Source: Chromobacterium rhizoryzae
GTDB lineage: Bacteria; Pseudomonadota; Gammaproteobacteria; Burkholderiales; Chromobacteriaceae
Assembly: GCF_020544465.1 (NCBI RefSeq)
Contig: NZ_CP066126.1
Location: forward strand, 4,898,001 to 4,962,000
Reading direction: 5' to 3'
DNA length: 64,000 bases
Shown: piece after piece, positions 38,218 to 46,860 of the stretch
How the letters are laid out: the number at the start of each line of letters is the position of its first letter
How positions within the stretch are numbered: position 1 is the first letter of the stretch
Notes under the pieces: generated by a model
The model's database searches: none
Told to the model about the DNA's origin: nothing
What the model saw: only the letters and a program-made list of their open reading frames with translations
Program-made: the position numbers and the translations under genes

Positions 38218-39984
38218 TCAACACATATTGCCGTAGTCACGGTTGTTCTCGAAGGGCACGTTCTGCACCTCGCTCATGTGCTCGGGCAGGTCCATCTGGT
38301 CCAGGCCCTTGCCGTTTTGCACCATCGGGAACACGTTCTCGGACTGGTCGGTACGGAAATCCAGGAACACCAGCCGCTCCTTCAGCTTCTGGCTGAACGC
38401 CTCCTTCAATACCGGCTCCACATCGGCGGGGTCTTCCACCTTGAAGCCGATATGACCATAAGCCTCGGCGATTTTGACGAAGTCCGGCAAGGCGTCCATA
38501 TAGGATTCGGAATAGCGCGTGCCGTAGAAGAACTGCTGCCACTGGCGCACCATGCCCAGGTAGCGGTTGTTCAAGGCCAGCACCTTCACCGGGGTGTGGT
38601 ACTGCTTGCAGGTGGACAGTTCCTGGATGTTCATCTGGATCGAGCCCTCGCCGGTGATGCAGGCGACGGTGGCGTCCGGATTGGCCAGTTGCGCGCCCAT
38701 CGCCGCAGGCAGGCCGAAGCCCATGGTGCCGAGTCCGCCGGAGTTCAGCCACTGCTTGGGATTGTCGAACTTGTAGTACTGCGCCGCCCACATCTGGTGC
38801 TGGCCCACGTCGGATGTGACGATGGCCTTGCCGCCGGTGATTTCGTACAGCTTCTCCACCACGTACTGAGGCTTGATCAGCTCCGTGGACGGGGTGTACA
38901 GCAAACAGTTGTGGCCGCGCCATTCCTCAATCTGCTTCCACCAGCCGGCCAGGGCTTGAGCGTCCGGCTTCTGGCCGGATTGCTTCAGCAGGTCCAGCAT
39001 GTCTTTCAGCACATGCTTGACGTCGCCGACGATGGGGATGTCCGCCTTCACCCGCTTGGAGATGGAGGACGGATCCACGTCGATGTGGATGATCTTCTTC
39101 GGCTGGCTGAGGAAGTGCGAGGGCACGCTGATCACGCGGTCGTCGAAACGCGCGCCTATGGCCACCAGCACATCGCAGTACTGCATCGCCATATTGGCTT
39201 CATAAGTGCCGTGCATGCCCAGCATGCCGAGGAACTGCGGATCGGAACCCGGATAGGCGCCCAGGCCCATCAGGGTGTTGGTACACGGCAAGCCCAGCGA
39301 TTTGACCAGCTCGGTCACTTCGCCGGCGGCATTGCCCTGCACCGCGCCGCCGCCCACGTAAATAAAGGGGCGCTTGGCTTCCAACAGCAGGTTCACCGCT
39401 TTCTTGATCTGCCCCGGGTGGCCGCGGGTAGCCGGCACGTAGGAGCGGATATGCACGCTTTCCGGGTATTGGAATTCCGTGCGCTGCTGGGTGATGTCCT
39501 TGGGGATGTCAACCACCACCGGACCGGGACGACCGGTCTTGGCGATGTAGAACGCCTTTTTGATGGTGGCGGCTATTTCATTGACGTCCTTGACCAGGAA
39601 GTTGTGCTTCACGCACGGGCGGGTGATGCCCACCATGTCCACTTCCTGGAAGGCGTCCAGGCCGATGGCCGGAGACGGCACCTGGCCGGACAGCACCACC
39701 ATGGGGATGGAGTCCATATAGGCGGTGGCAATGCCGGTCACGGCATTGGTCGCGCCGGGGCCGGAGGTGACCAGGGCCACGCCCACCTTGTCGCTGGAAC
39801 GGGAGTAGGCATCGGCGGCATGCACCGCCGCCTGCTCATGCCTGACCAGCACATGTTTGAATTTGTCCTGCCGGAAAATGGCATCGTAGATTTCCAGCAC
39901 CGCGCCGCCGGGGTAGCCGAAAACAAATTCGACACCTTCTTCCTGCAGGCAGCGGACAACCGCTTCCGCGCCCGATATCTGCAT
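38218..39984 (-). CDS. ilvI: Acetolactate synthase large (catalytic) subunit
   Basis: This 588-residue ThDP/FAD enzyme joins pyruvate with pyruvate or 2-ketobutyrate. It has the ThDP glutamate region VFGYPGGAVLEIYDAI..RHEQAAVHAADAY, the FAD region near the middle, and the ThDP-Mg motif GEGSIQMNIQEL..NN near residue 438-465. The isozyme name (ilvB against ilvI) is a matter of convention; adjacency to ilvH and ilvC suggests ilvI or ilvB of the usual betaproteobacterial operon. Upstream, 39985-40179 holds its promoter region; no leucine/valine-rich leader peptide was found by eye. Confidence 0.96.
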   Translation of the reverse strand: MQISGAEAVVRCLQEEGVEFVFGYPGGAVLEIYDAIFRQDKFKHVLVRHEQAAVHAADAYSRSSDKVGVALVTSGPGATNAVTGIATAYMDSIPMVVLSGQVPSPAIGLDAFQEVDMVGITRPCVKHNFLVKDVNEIAATIKKAFYIAKTGRPGPVVVDIPKDITQQRTEFQYPESVHIRSYVPATRGHPGQIKKAVNLLLEAKRPFIYVGGGAVQGNAAGEVTELVKSLGLPCTNTLMGLGAYPGSDPQFLGMLGMHGTYEANMAMQYCDVLVAIGARFDDRVISVPSHFLSQPKKIIHIDVDPSSISKRVKADIPIVGDVKHVLKDMLDLLKQSGQKPDAQALAGWWKQIEEWRGHNCLLYTPSTELIKPQYVVEKLYEITGGKAIVTSDVGQHQMWAAQYYKFDNPKQWLNSGGLGTMGFGLPAAMGAQLANPDATVACITGEGSIQMNIQELSTCKQYHTPVKVLALNNRYLGMVRQWQQFFYGTRYSESYMDALPDFVKIAEAYGHIGFKVEDPADVEPVLKEAFSQKLKERLVFLDFRTDQSENVFPMVQNGKGLDQMDLPEHMSEVQNVPFENNRDYGNMC

Positions 39985-40179
39985 ATCGCCTCTTGTCTTT
40001 GCGTTAGTTTCATCCCGTATCGGACGACCTTAGCGTATTGCTTTGAAACCGGTCAAGTGCTTTTGTGCAGGTGCAATATGCGTCTAAGCCTCGGTAAATT
40101 CAGGAAAAAAATCAGGCTTGGCCGAATCGGCGGCGCTCTGCTACCATCTTCTGTTGGCATCAACTCAAACTCTCATCCG

Positions 40180-40746
40180 ATGGCTAGCCGCGAGGAAATG
40201 GCCGACTTCCTGGAGTCGGCGGAGAAACGCGCTTTCAAGCAGGCGTGGTATGCGGTCCAGAACGAAGACAGCGCATTGGATATCGTGCAGGACTCGATGA
40301 TGAAACTGGCGGATCGCTATCCGCACGCCCCGGCGGCGGAACTGCCGCTGATCTTCCAGCGCATCCTGCAAAACACCATCCGCGATTTCTACCGCCGCAG
40401 CAAGGCGCGCCGTTTCGTCAGCACGCTGCTGTCCTCGCTGATCCCCGCCCGCGAGGAGGAGGACGGCCCGGACCCGCTGGAAGTGCTGGACGTGGCCGCT
40501 GACGAGGCGCACAGCAACCCCGAGCTGTGGTGTGCGCGCAAGGAAACCGCCGTGTTGATCGAGGCCTCGCTGCAGTTGCTGCCCGCCCGTCAACGCGAGG
40601 CCTTTTTGCTGCGTTATTGGGAGGGTCTGGATGTCGCCGCCACCGCGCGCGTGATGGGCTGCTCGGAAGGCAGCGTGAAAACGCATTGCTCGCGCGCCAA
40701 TCACACGCTGGCCGCCATCCTCGCGCAAAAGGGAGTGACGCTATGA
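40180..40746 (+). CDS. ECF-type RNA polymerase sigma factor
   Basis: The 188-residue protein has a region 2 (AFKQAWYAVQNEDSALDIVQDSMMKLADRY, then FQRILQNTIRDFYRRSKARR) and a region 4 helix-turn-helix (LLPARQREAFLLRYWEGLDVAATARVMGCSEGSVKTHCSRA). ATG 40180 is chosen as MASREEM fits the family; it has no clear ribosome binding site, and GAGGAA sits too close to the next ATG at 40198. The frame is also open far upstream, but that is antisense to ilvI. It overlaps the DUF3619 gene by 4 bp. Confidence 0.88.
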   Translation: MASREEMADFLESAEKRAFKQAWYAVQNEDSALDIVQDSMMKLADRYPHAPAAELPLIFQRILQNTIRDFYRRSKARRFVSTLLSSLIPAREEEDGPDPLEVLDVAADEAHSNPELWCARKETAVLIEASLQLLPARQREAFLLRYWEGLDVAATARVMGCSEGSVKTHCSRANHTLAAILAQKGVTL

Positions 40747-41108
40747 AACCTTCCAATCCCCTGCCCGGCCATGTGTCCCGCGTGCTGGACCACGCCAGCG
40801 ACGATCTCGACCCCGCGCTGGAACGCAAGCTGCGCCAGGCGCGCGAATGCGCGCTGAGCCGCTTCGACGCCCATTCCCCCGGCGCCGCGCCCCCGCGCGA
40901 GCGGCTGGGCCTGTGGGCTCAACGCCATGTGTTGTCGCTCCGCCGCGGCGGCCTGGCCTTGGGCTTCGCGCTGTTGACCGGCGCCGGCATGATGCTGGCC
41001 GAAGACCTGCTGCTGGAGGAAGAAGCGGTGGACGCCGCGCTGCTGGCGCAGGATCTGCCCTTCGAAGCCTTGCTGGAGCCGCATTTCAGCCGAGGCCTGC
41101 ATGAATAG
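40743..41108 (+). CDS. DUF3619 single-span membrane protein (possible anti-sigma factor)
   Basis: The 121-residue protein has a charged N-terminal cytoplasmic part with HASDDLDPALERKLRQARECAL, one membrane helix (about residues 68-85, GGLALGFALLTGAGMML), and a short acidic periplasmic tail. Its ATG overlaps the sigma factor stop (ATGA). Position and topology resemble an anti-sigma factor, but DUF3619 has no established function, so this is inference. Confidence 0.8.
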   Translation: MKPSNPLPGHVSRVLDHASDDLDPALERKLRQARECALSRFDAHSPGAAPPRERLGLWAQRHVLSLRRGGLALGFALLTGAGMMLAEDLLLEEEAVDAALLAQDLPFEALLEPHFSRGLHE

Positions 41109-41490
41109 CGGCCGCCGCCTGCTGCTTGCCCTGTGCCTGAGCGGGCTGCTGGCGCCGGCGGCCAAGGCCAGCCCGCCGGCCAACCCCAGCTGGGCGCAGT
41201 TGAGCGCGGAACAGCAGCAGGTGCTGGCGCCGCTGGCCACGGAATGGGACCGCTACGCGCCGTATAAAAAGCAGAATCTGCTGGCCATCGTGCCGTCCTT
41301 CCAACAGCTGCCGGAGGCCCAGCGCCAGCGCGTGCAACAGAAGCTGAAAGCCTGGTCCGAACTGAGCCAGCAGCAGCGCGACGAAATCCGCGCCAACTGG
41401 AAAGCCTTGCAGCAGATGCCGCCCGAACAACGCCGGCAGGCCATCCAGCGCCTGCAACAACAACATAAAGCCCAAGATGCCTCCCGCTGA
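41101..41490 (+). CDS. DUF3106 secreted helical protein
   Basis: The 129-residue protein has a signal peptide (LLLALCLSGLLAPAAKA) and a Gln/Arg-rich helical body with repeated LSxxQQ and MPPEQRRQ patterns (LSAEQQQVLAPLATEWDRY, LSQQQRDEIRANWKALQQMP). This is the DUF3106 style, reminiscent of periplasmic Spy/CpxP-like helices. It overlaps the previous gene by 8 bp and the next by 14 bp, so all are coupled. Function is unknown. Confidence 0.82.
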   Translation: MNSGRRLLLALCLSGLLAPAAKASPPANPSWAQLSAEQQQVLAPLATEWDRYAPYKKQNLLAIVPSFQQLPEAQRQRVQQKLKAWSELSQQQRDEIRANWKALQQMPPEQRRQAIQRLQQQHKAQDASR

Positions 41491-42037
41491 CGCCCCCGCC
41501 CTGACTCCTCCGACACTGAAACGCAGCCTGGCCAGCCTGTTCTACGAATTGCTGCTGGTCGCCGCGCTCTTGCTCACCGTCACCGCGGCGCTGACGCCGT
41601 TGCAAACGCTGATCGGCCAGGGGCCGCTGTTCAAGGCCCTGCTGAAAGGCGTGCTCGCCGTCGCGCTGTTCGGCTACTTCGGCTATTGCTGGGTGCGCAG
41701 CGGCCAGACCGTGGCGATGAAGACCTGGCGCATCAAGCTGGTCAACGCCCGCGGCGGCGGCATTGTCTGGAAGCAGGCGGCGGCGCGCTACCTGATCGGC
41801 CTGACCTTGTTCGTCGGCATGCCGGCGGTGTCCTACCTCGGCTGGGCCAATGCCTACGGCCACCAGCCGCAGGCGCTGTGGCTGGCGCTGAGCTGGTGCC
41901 TGGTGCCCTTCCTGGCCAAGTTCTACGACCGCGACAAACTCTTCCTGCACGACAGACTGGCCGGCACCCGGCAGATCGTGCTGCCCAAGCCGCCGCATCC
42001 GGGCAAGAAGCGGCGCGGCGAGCCCACGCCGAGCTGA
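41477..42037 (+). CDS. RDD-family inner-membrane protein
   Basis: This 186-residue protein has an RDD domain: LKRSLASLFYELLLVAALLL, then GQTVAMKTWRIKLVNARGG, and finally KFYDRDKLFLHDRLAGTRQI, where the Arg-Asp pattern appears. It has about four membrane spans. RDD proteins are often transporters or ion-handling proteins, but no substrate is known. It closes the four-gene sigma cluster and abuts the convergent LysR gene with no gap. Confidence 0.85.
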   Translation: MPPADAPALTPPTLKRSLASLFYELLLVAALLLTVTAALTPLQTLIGQGPLFKALLKGVLAVALFGYFGYCWVRSGQTVAMKTWRIKLVNARGGGIVWKQAAARYLIGLTLFVGMPAVSYLGWANAYGHQPQALWLALSWCLVPFLAKFYDRDKLFLHDRLAGTRQIVLPKPPHPGKKRRGEPTPS

Positions 42038-42931
42038 CTAAGCCCGCGCCAGCAAAGGCTCCGTCTCGGCGAACTCCGCCAGAACGTCCAGCAAGACCCG
42101 CACCCGCGCCGGCGGATAACGCCGTTGCGGCCATACCGCGTACACCGGCTGCGCCGGCATTTCCCAGCCGGCCAAGACCTGCCGCAAGCCGCCTTCCGCC
42201 AACTGACGGTGGCACAGGCTATGGGGACAGACGGCAATGCCGACGCCGGCCTCGGCCAAGCGGCGCGGCAGCAGCATATCGTTGACCCGCAGCCGCGGCG
42301 GCGGCAACTCCCATTCCGCGCCGTCGTCCCGGCGTCGCAAATGCCAGCGCTCGAACGGCTCCGCCACCAGCAAGGCGTGGCGCGCTAGCGCCTCCGGCGT
42401 CCGCGGCTCGCCTTGCGCCGCCAGATAGGCCGGCGCGGCCACCAGCAAAGTGCGCACCCAGCCCAGCCGCCTTTGGTTCAAGCTGGAGTCCGGCTGCTCC
42501 CCTACCCGCAAGGCCAGGTCCGCCATGCCGCTGAGCAGGTCGTCGATGGCGTTGTTCAGATGCAGCTCCAAGCGCAAGTCTGGATAGTCTCTGAGCATCC
42601 GCCGCCACACCGGCACCAGGACGTCGTTGCCCAGACTCAGCGGCGACAGCACCCGCAGCACGCCCTTGACCTGGTGCAGCGAATCGGCCAGCGACGCGGC
42701 GGTCTGGCTCAGCGATTGCAGCAAGGGCCGGCATTGCTCGTAGTACTGCCCGCCTTCCGCCGTCAGCTCCATCCGCCGCGCGCTGCGGTGCAGCAGGCGA
42801 CAGCCCAACTCCCGCTCCAGCGCCTGCAAGCGCCGCGACAGGGTGGCGGTGGGCACGCCCAGCCGCCGAGCGGCGGCATTCAGGCTGCCGGCGTCGACAA
42901 TGCTCACGAATAACTGCAGATCATCCAGCAT
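42038..42931 (-). CDS. LysR-family transcriptional regulator
   Basis: The 297-residue protein has the LysR helix-turn-helix at the N-terminus (FVSIVDAGSLNAAARRLGVPTATLSRRLQALERELGCRLLHR) and a C-terminal periplasmic-binding-like effector domain. It diverges from the AhpD-like gene across a 112-bp AT-rich gap, so it probably controls that gene. The effector is unknown. The subfamily resembles the many DsdC/CrgA-like regulators seen in proteobacteria. Confidence 0.93.
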   Translation of the reverse strand: MLDDLQLFVSIVDAGSLNAAARRLGVPTATLSRRLQALERELGCRLLHRSARRMELTAEGGQYYEQCRPLLQSLSQTAASLADSLHQVKGVLRVLSPLSLGNDVLVPVWRRMLRDYPDLRLELHLNNAIDDLLSGMADLALRVGEQPDSSLNQRRLGWVRTLLVAAPAYLAAQGEPRTPEALARHALLVAEPFERWHLRRRDDGAEWELPPPRLRVNDMLLPRRLAEAGVGIAVCPHSLCHRQLAEGGLRQVLAGWEMPAQPVYAVWPQRRYPPARVRVLLDVLAEFAETEPLLARA

Positions 42932-43043
42932 GATTTCATTTTTGGAATTTGAATTCGATATTTTAAGTCTATTTACATAAATGATTTTTGCCTAGACTGG
43001 CCTTGCAGCTCGCCGCTGCGACTCTCTCTTGAAAGGAATTGCC
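42932..43043. promoter_or_regulatory. AT-rich divergent control region, LysR gene / AhpD-like gene
   Basis: The 112-bp region is much more AT-rich than its neighbours. It contains GAATTTGAATTC (about 42945-42956) and TTTACATAAATG. A LysR-type box (T-N11-A) is likely here, but the exact site and promoters cannot be settled by eye. Confidence 0.4.
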
Positions 43044-43472
43044 ATGTCTCTGCGCCTGCCCTACACCCAACTGTCCCCCGCCGCCTACCAAGGGCTGGCC
43101 AGCGTCAAAGCCAGCCTGCAGCACAGCAGCCTGGGCCTGCCCTTGATCGAGCTGGTTTACCTGCGCGTATCCCAGATCAACGGCTGCGCCTTCTGCCTGA
43201 AAATGCACGCGTCGGCCCTGCGCGCCAGGGGGGAAAGCAATGAACGCATCGATTCTCTGGCCGGCTGGCGCGTCAGCGAGTTGTACAGCGCCCGCGAACG
43301 CGCGGCGCTGGAATGGGCGGAATCGCTGACCGACATCGCCGTCACCCAGGCGCCGGACCAGCACTATCTGCCCTTGCAGGAACACTTCAGCCCGGAAGAA
43401 GTGGCGGACCTGAGCTTCGCCATCGCCCTGATGAACGCCTTCAACCGGCTGGCGGTCAGCATGCGTCAGTAA
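43044..43472 (+). CDS. Carboxymuconolactone decarboxylase / AhpD-like protein
   Basis: The 142-residue helical protein has the AhpD-type CxxC redox motif followed by His: NGCAFCLKMHAS (about residues 48-59). Such proteins act as alkylhydroperoxidases or use the site for peroxide stress; which applies is unknown. AAAGGA lies 6 bp before ATG 43044. It is divergent from the LysR gene and is probably its target. Confidence 0.88.
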   Translation: MSLRLPYTQLSPAAYQGLASVKASLQHSSLGLPLIELVYLRVSQINGCAFCLKMHASALRARGESNERIDSLAGWRVSELYSARERAALEWAESLTDIAVTQAPDQHYLPLQEHFSPEEVADLSFAIALMNAFNRLAVSMRQ

Positions 43473-43514
43473 GCGCGCTTCCCGCTGGTGCGGGTGATGA
43501 CTGAAGACTATTAT

Positions 43515-43524
43515 TTCACGTGAA
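43515..43524. promoter_or_regulatory. Palindrome TTCACGTGAA upstream of the MarR gene (candidate operator)
   Basis: A perfect 10-bp palindrome lies about 80 bp upstream of the MarR-family start, in an AT-rich stretch (TATTATTTCACGTGAAGATA). MarR proteins bind such inverted repeats, often in their own promoters. Confidence 0.4.
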
Positions 43525-43604
43525 GATAAACTAACTTCAAGCCGTGCTAATCTCTGCGCCCGGTAGTCATCCAGTTGTCACCCACACATCAGGAACCGTC
43601 AGTG

Positions 43605-44102
43605 ATGCAACAAGCACCAGACCAGATTGACCGTATCGTGGCCCTGTGGCGCGAGGTTCGCCCGGACTTGGACCCATCCTCCACCGAAGTGGTCGGCCGC
43701 ATTGTGCGAATGGAGTACTTCGTCACCCGCCGCGTACTGCACGATTTGGCGCGCCACAATCTGAATGTCGGCGAATTCGACGTGTTGGCCGCGCTGCGCC
43801 GCGGCGGCGAGCCGTTCCAGCTGTCCCCCAATCAACTGCAAGGCATGGTGCTGATTTCCTCCGGCGCGCTGACCAACCGCATCAATCGTCTGGAAGAAGC
43901 CGGCCTGGTGACCCGCTCGCCGGACCCGGGCGACCGCCGCGGCGTGATCGTGACGCTGACGCCCAAGGGCTTCGAGGTGATCGAGGACGCCGTCGGCAAC
44001 CATCTGTCGGCCGAGGCCGAGTTGATCGAGATGCTGGACGCGGAAGAACGCGCCACGCTGGCGCGCTTGCTGAAAAAGATGCTGCAAACCCAGGAGGATT
44101 GA
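43605..44102 (+). CDS. MarR-family transcriptional regulator
   Basis: This 165-residue winged-helix regulator has a dimerisation helix at each end and a central DNA-binding part: LQGMVLISSGALTNRINRLEEAGLV, then the wing RSPDPGDRRGVIVTLTPKGFEVI with the conserved DxRxxxxxLTxxG pattern. Ligand and targets are unknown. ATG 43605 follows AGGAA by 9 bp; GTG 43602 is an alternative. No transporter or resistance gene is adjacent on the same strand. Confidence 0.93.
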   Translation: MQQAPDQIDRIVALWREVRPDLDPSSTEVVGRIVRMEYFVTRRVLHDLARHNLNVGEFDVLAALRRGGEPFQLSPNQLQGMVLISSGALTNRINRLEEAGLVTRSPDPGDRRGVIVTLTPKGFEVIEDAVGNHLSAEAELIEMLDAEERATLARLLKKMLQTQED

Positions 44103-44142
44103 AATGCGCGCGCCCTCCTGTAGCCTGCCGCGCTGAGCGGAC

Positions 44143-44181
44143 AAAAAAAACCGGCCTGGATTCCAGAGCCGGTTTTTTTTT
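44143..44181. terminator. Bidirectional Rho-independent terminator (MarR gene and lytic transglycosylase gene)
   Basis: AACCGGC..CTGG, ATT, CCAG..GCCGGTT forms a strong stem with a one-base bulge. It has eight A on the left and nine T on the right, so it works on both strands between the convergent genes. Confidence 0.92.
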
Positions 44182-44192
44182 GCATCCGCGCT

Positions 44193-44834
44193 TCAGCGCA
44201 GCAGCGGCGGCGCGGCGCCCGCCGCCGCCGTTTTCACCGGCAGCGGCGCCACCCAGTGCCAGCGGCCTTTCCAGGCCCCCATCACCAGATTGGGATACTC
44301 GGCGCGGCCCAGGCTGCCGTTGTAGCGGCCCAGCGCGCGGAACAGATTGCCGCGCTCGATATCCAGGTAGTAACGCAGAATGGTGCAGCCGTAGCGCAGA
44401 TTGGTGGTGAGATCGAACAGATTGTGCTGCGCATTGCCTATGCTGCGCACCCAGAACGGCATCACCTGCATCAACCCGCGCGCGCCGGCGCCGGAGATCG
44501 CGTACTTGTTGAAGCCGCTTTCCACCTGGATCAGGCCCAGCACCAGCTGCGGGTCCAGGCCGGCGCGGGTGGCCTCGTAATGGATGGCGGTGAGCAGACG
44601 CTCGCGCGTCCATTTATCCGGAATCCGCTTGGCCAGCCGGCTGGACATCTCTCCCAGCCAGGCGTCGGCCTCGCGCTGGTCGTCGAACACCAGCCGCGGC
44701 GCATTGGCGTCCGACACCGAACGGCGCATGGTGGAAGCGACGTTGGCAGCCAGCGCCTCTTCCTTCTGCGCGCCGGCCCACGCCGGCATCGCTGCCAGCG
44801 CGGCCAACAATACGACGATGCCGGATCGGATCAT
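44193..44834 (-). CDS. Lytic transglycosylase, SLT domain (family 1)
   Basis: This 213-residue periplasmic enzyme has a signal peptide (VVLLAALAAMPAWAGA) and an SLT lysozyme-like domain. The catalytic Glu is in LIQVESGFNKYAIS (about residue 106), followed by GARGLMQVMPFW and the AYNxG-like RYNGSLGR. It cleaves peptidoglycan glycan strands to 1,6-anhydro-muropeptides, the substrate class later handled by AmpD (present at 48.8 kb). proS is 7 bp upstream in the same direction. Confidence 0.92.
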   Translation of the reverse strand: MIRSGIVVLLAALAAMPAWAGAQKEEALAANVASTMRRSVSDANAPRLVFDDQREADAWLGEMSSRLAKRIPDKWTRERLLTAIHYEATRAGLDPQLVLGLIQVESGFNKYAISGAGARGLMQVMPFWVRSIGNAQHNLFDLTTNLRYGCTILRYYLDIERGNLFRALGRYNGSLGRAEYPNLVMGAWKGRWHWVAPLPVKTAAAGAAPPLLR

Positions 44835-44841
44835 AAGACGG

Positions 44842-46551
44842 TCACAGCCCCAGTTTGGCTAGCACTTGTTCCAGCATAGCATCGGCGGCCAGCGCGCTGG
44901 CCTCCGCGTCGCGACGGTGCTGGTACTCGACCTTGCCTTCCTTCAGGCCGCGGTCGCCGATGGTGACGCGATGCGGCGCGCCGATCAGTTCCCAATCAGC
45001 GAACATCGCGCCCGGGCGCTCGCCGCGGTCGTCCAGGATCACGTCCACGCCCTTGGCCAGCAGGCCTTGGTACAAGGCGTCGGCGGCGGCCTTCACCTCG
45101 GCGGAACGGTCATAGCCCACCGGGCAGATCACCAGGGCGAACGGCGCGATGGCGTCCGGCCAGATCATGCCCTTGTCGTCGAAGTTCTGCTCGATCGCCG
45201 CGCCCAGAATGCGGGTGACGCCGATGCCGTAGCAGCCCATCTCGAACGGCTTGGGCTTGCCGTCCTCGTCCAGGAAGGTGGCGTTCATCGCTTCCGAGTA
45301 CTTGGTGCCCAGATAGAACACATGGCCCACTTCGATGCCGCGCTGGATCGCCAGCTCGCCCTTGCCGTCCGGCGAGGCGTCGCCGGCCACCACATTGCGG
45401 ATGTCCATCACTTCCGGCTCCGCGCAATCGCGGCCGAAGTTGACGCCGGTGTAGTGCTGATCGTCCTCGTTGGCGCCGGTAATCATGTCGGCCATCTTGG
45501 CGACGGTGCGGTCGGCGATGACGCGGCCCTTGAAGCCCACCGGGCCCAGCGAGCCGGGATTGGCGCCGAAGGCGGCCTTGATCGCGGCCGGCGAGGCGAA
45601 AGTCAGCGGCTTCTTGATGCCGGCGATCTTCTCCGCCTTGACTTCGTTCAGCTCGTGGTCGCCGCGCACCAGCAACAGCACCGGCTGATCTTCGTCGCCG
45701 TCCACCACCACCGCCTTGACGGTCTGCTTGACGTCCACGTTCAGGAAACCCACCAGATCGGCGATGGTCTTGACCTTGGGCGTGTGCACCTTGGCCATGG
45801 CCGCGCCGGCGGCCGCGCGTTCGCCGGCCGGGGCCACGGCTTCGGCCAGTTCGATGTTGGCGGCGTAGTCGGAGTCCGGGCAGTAGACGATGGCGTCCTC
45901 GCCGGTGTCGGCGATCACCTGGAATTCATGCGAGCGGTCGCCGCCGATCGCGCCGGTGTCTGCGGCGACGGCGCGGTAGCTCAGGCCCAGGCGGTCGAAG
46001 ATGCGGCAGTAGGCGGCGTACATATTGTCGTAGCTGACGCCGGCGGCGTCGGCGCTGCGGTCGAAGGAGTAGGCGTCCTTCATCGTGAACTCGCGGCCGC
46101 GCATCACGCCGAAGCGCGGACGGCGCTCGTCGCGGAACTTGGTCTGGATCTGGAAGAAGTTCTTCGGCAGCGCGCGGTAGCTGCGCAGCTCGTTGCGGGC
46201 GATGTCGGTGATCAGCTCCTCGGCGGTGGGCTGCAAGGCGAAATCGCGCTCATGGCGGTCCTTGAAGCGCAGCAACTCCTCGCCCATCTTGTCCCAGCGG
46301 CCGGTTTCCTGCCACAGGCCGGCCGGTTGCACCACCGGCAGGCTGACTTCGATTGCGCCGGCGCGATTCATCTCTTCGCGCACGATGTTTTCCACCTTGC
46401 GCACGCTGCGCAGGCCCATCGGCATCCAGGAGTAAATGCCGGCGGCCACTTTGCGGATGAAGCCGGCGCGCATCATCAGTTTCTGGCTGGCGATGTCGGC
46501 GTCGGCGGGGGCTTCCTTCAGGGTGGAAATGAAAAACTGCGATGCGCGCAT
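44842..46551 (-). CDS. proS: Prolyl-tRNA synthetase (bacterial type)
   Basis: The 569-residue class II synthetase has motif 1/2 regions ([46 protein letters not shown]), a central YbaK-like editing insertion (about residues 225-380, with [10 protein letters not shown]), motif 3 ([13 protein letters not shown]) and the anticodon-binding domain. ATG 46551 gives the standard length; the frame stays open upstream only because it is antisense to kup. Confidence 0.97.
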   Translation of the reverse strand: MRASQFFISTLKEAPADADIASQKLMMRAGFIRKVAAGIYSWMPMGLRSVRKVENIVREEMNRAGAIEVSLPVVQPAGLWQETGRWDKMGEELLRFKDRHERDFALQPTAEELITDIARNELRSYRALPKNFFQIQTKFRDERRPRFGVMRGREFTMKDAYSFDRSADAAGVSYDNMYAAYCRIFDRLGLSYRAVAADTGAIGGDRSHEFQVIADTGEDAIVYCPDSDYAANIELAEAVAPAGERAAAGAAMAKVHTPKVKTIADLVGFLNVDVKQTVKAVVVDGDEDQPVLLLVRGDHELNEVKAEKIAGIKKPLTFASPAAIKAAFGANPGSLGPVGFKGRVIADRTVAKMADMITGANEDDQHYTGVNFGRDCAEPEVMDIRNVVAGDASPDGKGELAIQRGIEVGHVFYLGTKYSEAMNATFLDEDGKPKPFEMGCYGIGVTRILGAAIEQNFDDKGMIWPDAIAPFALVICPVGYDRSAEVKAAADALYQGLLAKGVDVILDDRGERPGAMFADWELIGAPHRVTIGDRGLKEGKVEYQHRRDAEASALAADAMLEQVLAKLGL

Positions 46552-46860
46552 GATGCGTCCTTGGCAATACGGTGTAATTGAGGGCTTGATTGTAGCGTTT
46601 GCCGCGCCTCGCGGCCAAGCCTTGCGCCGGCATCGCCGATTTGCGCTATAAAGATGCGTGTCCCGCCCCCCGCCGGCTACCCCAGATGCGGCCGCCGCGC
46701 AAGCAGACAGCCCGGACTCTGTCGTTTTACGAGAACACATCTCGGCTCTTGCGCGGCCTTTGCTTGGCTTACCCAGACCTCTGGAGTAATCTGCGCGCTC
46801 AAGAACCACCGATATTGCTGTGCAGCAATATACGGTGACGAACAATTCCATTGGATGCTT
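46552..46860 (+). promoter_or_regulatory. 309-bp gap with long 5' leader of kup
   Basis: No gene is seen here. A TATAAA at about 46644-46649 could be a -10 element, which would leave a leader of about 200 bases before kup. The leader has a strong hairpin at about 46810-46830 (TATTGCTG, TG, CAGCAATA), about 30 bases before the start. It could control translation. The leftward half probably holds the proS promoter. Confidence 0.4.
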
